The notes under the pieces are model-generated. The model searched no databases and was not told the origin of the DNA. It saw nothing but the letters and a program-made list of their open reading frames with translations. Positions 63,029-64,000 of a stretch of DNA of 64,000 bases are shown here, piece by piece. Each line of letters opens with the position of its first letter. The first letter of the stretch is position 1. The DNA lies in NCBI GenBank assembly GCA_947374535.1, contig CANCCJ010000008.1, forward strand, positions 1 through 64,000. The letters run 5' to 3'. The translations under genes and the position numbers were made by a program. This DNA comes from Comamonadaceae bacterium (GTDB lineage Bacteria > Pseudomonadota > Gammaproteobacteria > Burkholderiales > Burkholderiaceae).

Positions 63029-64000
63029 TCAAAGTGGGATTTGGCTTTGTAGGCCAACAATCCATGAACGAGGTAGGCCTGGTTCGAAATATTGCTGTTT
63101 GGATTGATTCACGATCACCGAACTGACGGTATCTTTGTTGGTCAAGTTGTCGACGCCGACAAATGCTTCCACGCGTGCCGGACCCACTTGGTAACGTTGG
63201 CGTATGCGGGCATTCAGCTGTACAAAACCCGGCGCTAAGCCGAAATCAGTGGCGGTTGTTGTGTTGGTGTCGTTGGCCCACATGCTGGAGCGACTGATCA
63301 AGTCAAGACCCGCTTCTAGACCCAGTGCTGGTTTTTTCCCTATAGAGGCAAAGCCTTTTTCAGACCATTGCATTGCAGCAAAGAGTTGGCGTTTAGGAAT
63401 AGCAGGAAGGTTATTGCCTGCTGCAACAGGAACGGTGCTGGTTGACGTGGTGCTTGTGAAAGCCTGGTCGTATGTGGCGTTGATGAACGTTGCGGAAGCT
63501 TGGCTGCGCCAATGGCTGTTAATTTGGTGTCGCAATGCAAATTCAAAACCATCACGTGTGGTTTTAGATGCATTCACATAAGCAGTTCGACCTCCTGAGT
63601 TACGGTAAGTCACAATTTCGTTGTCCGTGCCGATCTGAAACCACGCTGCGTCAATGCGTGTGTTTTGAGTCGGCAGCCACTTCATTCCCAACTCTAAATG
63701 GTGGCTTGTTGAAGCCGCTAAGTTTGGATTAAATTTCGCACTAGGGTTTTGAATTCCGTTAGGCGTGTACGCAACCTCTGACATGGTTGGTGTTTCAAAT
63801 CCCTTGCCTTGGTTGACGTAAACGTTCAAGTTGTCCTGTGCATGCCAAGTTAAGCCCAGTACAGGGCTTGTTGCTTTGTAGTCCACACTGTTTGGATTGG
63901 GTTGATTTGCAACCATGTCATCACGTGTTTTCAGGGTCACGTTGCTTTGTCGCGCACCTGTCGTCAATGTATAGCGCTCACCTAAAGACCAATTGACCTG
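63029..64000 (-). CDS. TonB-dependent receptor, C-terminal part (cut by window end)
   Basis: This is the last 323 residues of an outer membrane barrel. The frame stays open to base 64000, so the plug domain and start lie outside. Barrel-strand features include alternating hydrophobic residues, QGKGFETPTMSEVAY, ELGMKWLPTQNTRIDAAWF, DGFEFALRHQINSHW and FVGVDNLTNKDTVSSV, typical of siderophore and metal-complex receptors. The final residue is Leu rather than the more usual Phe. Ligand unknown. It may be energised by the ExbB/ExbD pair at 29.9-31.0 kb. Confidence 0.85.
   Translation of the reverse strand, partial: QVNWSLGERYTLTTGARQSNVTLKTRDDMVANQPNPNSVDYKATSPVLGLTWHAQDNLNVYVNQGKGFETPTMSEVAYTPNGIQNPSAKFNPNLAASTSHHLELGMKWLPTQNTRIDAAWFQIGTDNEIVTYRNSGGRTAYVNASKTTRDGFEFALRHQINSHWRSQASATFINATYDQAFTSTTSTSTVPVAAGNNLPAIPKRQLFAAMQWSEKGFASIGKKPALGLEAGLDLISRSSMWANDTNTTTATDFGLAPGFVQLNARIRQRYQVGPARVEAFVGVDNLTNKDTVSSVIVNQSKQQYFEPGLPRSWIVGLQSQIPL

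Noticed and set aside
1..64000. tRNA, rRNA, CRISPR, IS or prophage
   Set aside because: All gaps are short and none shows cloverleaf, repeat-spacer, transposase or integrase features.

Overview
The window is dense, moderately GC-rich chromosomal DNA. It has about 65 protein genes, no rRNA or tRNA that I could see, no CRISPR array, no insertion sequence and no prophage. Gene content and order (leuS-lptE-holA-proA; hpf-ptsN-hprK; bamE-dapB; lptA-lptB-rpoN; purE-purK-sua5; a three-part pntAA/pntAB/pntB; a ferrooxidans-type gshA) point to a betaproteobacterium of the Burkholderiales, most like freshwater Comamonadaceae such as Limnohabitans or Rhodoferax. The genus is inferred from gene style, not computed.

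Layout. 0-2.8 kb: purine synthesis (purE, purK) and the t6A enzyme Sua5. 2.8-5.6 kb: a lipoprotein with an SGNH-hydrolase fold but no catalytic residues, a SemiSWEET and PBP4 (dacB). 5.6-8.8 kb: tsaB, rimI, a family-4 uracil-DNA glycosylase, pyrF. 8.8-15.4 kb: a CYTH phosphatase, a glutaredoxin-like protein, slyD, uvrA, a YajR-type exporter, ssb. 15.4-17.95 kb: the accessory highlight, a bufferin/Hvf-like copper-peptide locus (Cys-rich precursor, MNIO/DUF692 enzyme, DUF2063 partner, ECF sigma, zinc anti-sigma, DoxX). 18-25.3 kb: mnmA, nudJ, transhydrogenase, fadD, mtnN. 25.3-31 kb: corA, hpf-ptsN-hprK, bamE, dapB, an ExbB/ExbD pair. 31-41 kb: leuS-lptE-holA-proA, then gshA-kup-gshB. 41-47 kb: a class II amidotransferase, a CWC protein, an apparently circularly permuted photolyase/cryptochrome, malate synthase G, a TDT transporter. 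47-52 kb: LysR and a lipid A hexosamine-modification set (ChbG/NaxD-like deacetylase, ArnT-like GT39, GtrA, ArnC-like GT2). 52-64 kb: argS, a SPOR protein, dsbA, lptA-lptB-rpoN, an RlmL-type methyltransferase with a PIN protein, apaG-thiL-pgpA-pncC, rpe, and the 3' part of a TonB-dependent receptor cut by the window edge.

How parts work together. The strongest new signal is regulatory. The metal-peptide operon and the convergent doxX gene carry the same 13-base element, then 11 bases, then CGAC, and the operon itself encodes an ECF sigma with its anti-sigma. This reads as a small autoregulated stress regulon. A second window-wide signal is a -10-like hexamer ending exactly six bases before the start codon of many genes that lack a Shine-Dalgarno (tsaB, dacB, mnmA, nudJ, lysR, argS, rpe, apaG), which predicts leaderless mRNAs.

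No stretch over 300 bases lacks a gene. The longest gap (26338-26616, corA to hpf) holds several perfect inverted repeats, including two mutually exclusive stems.
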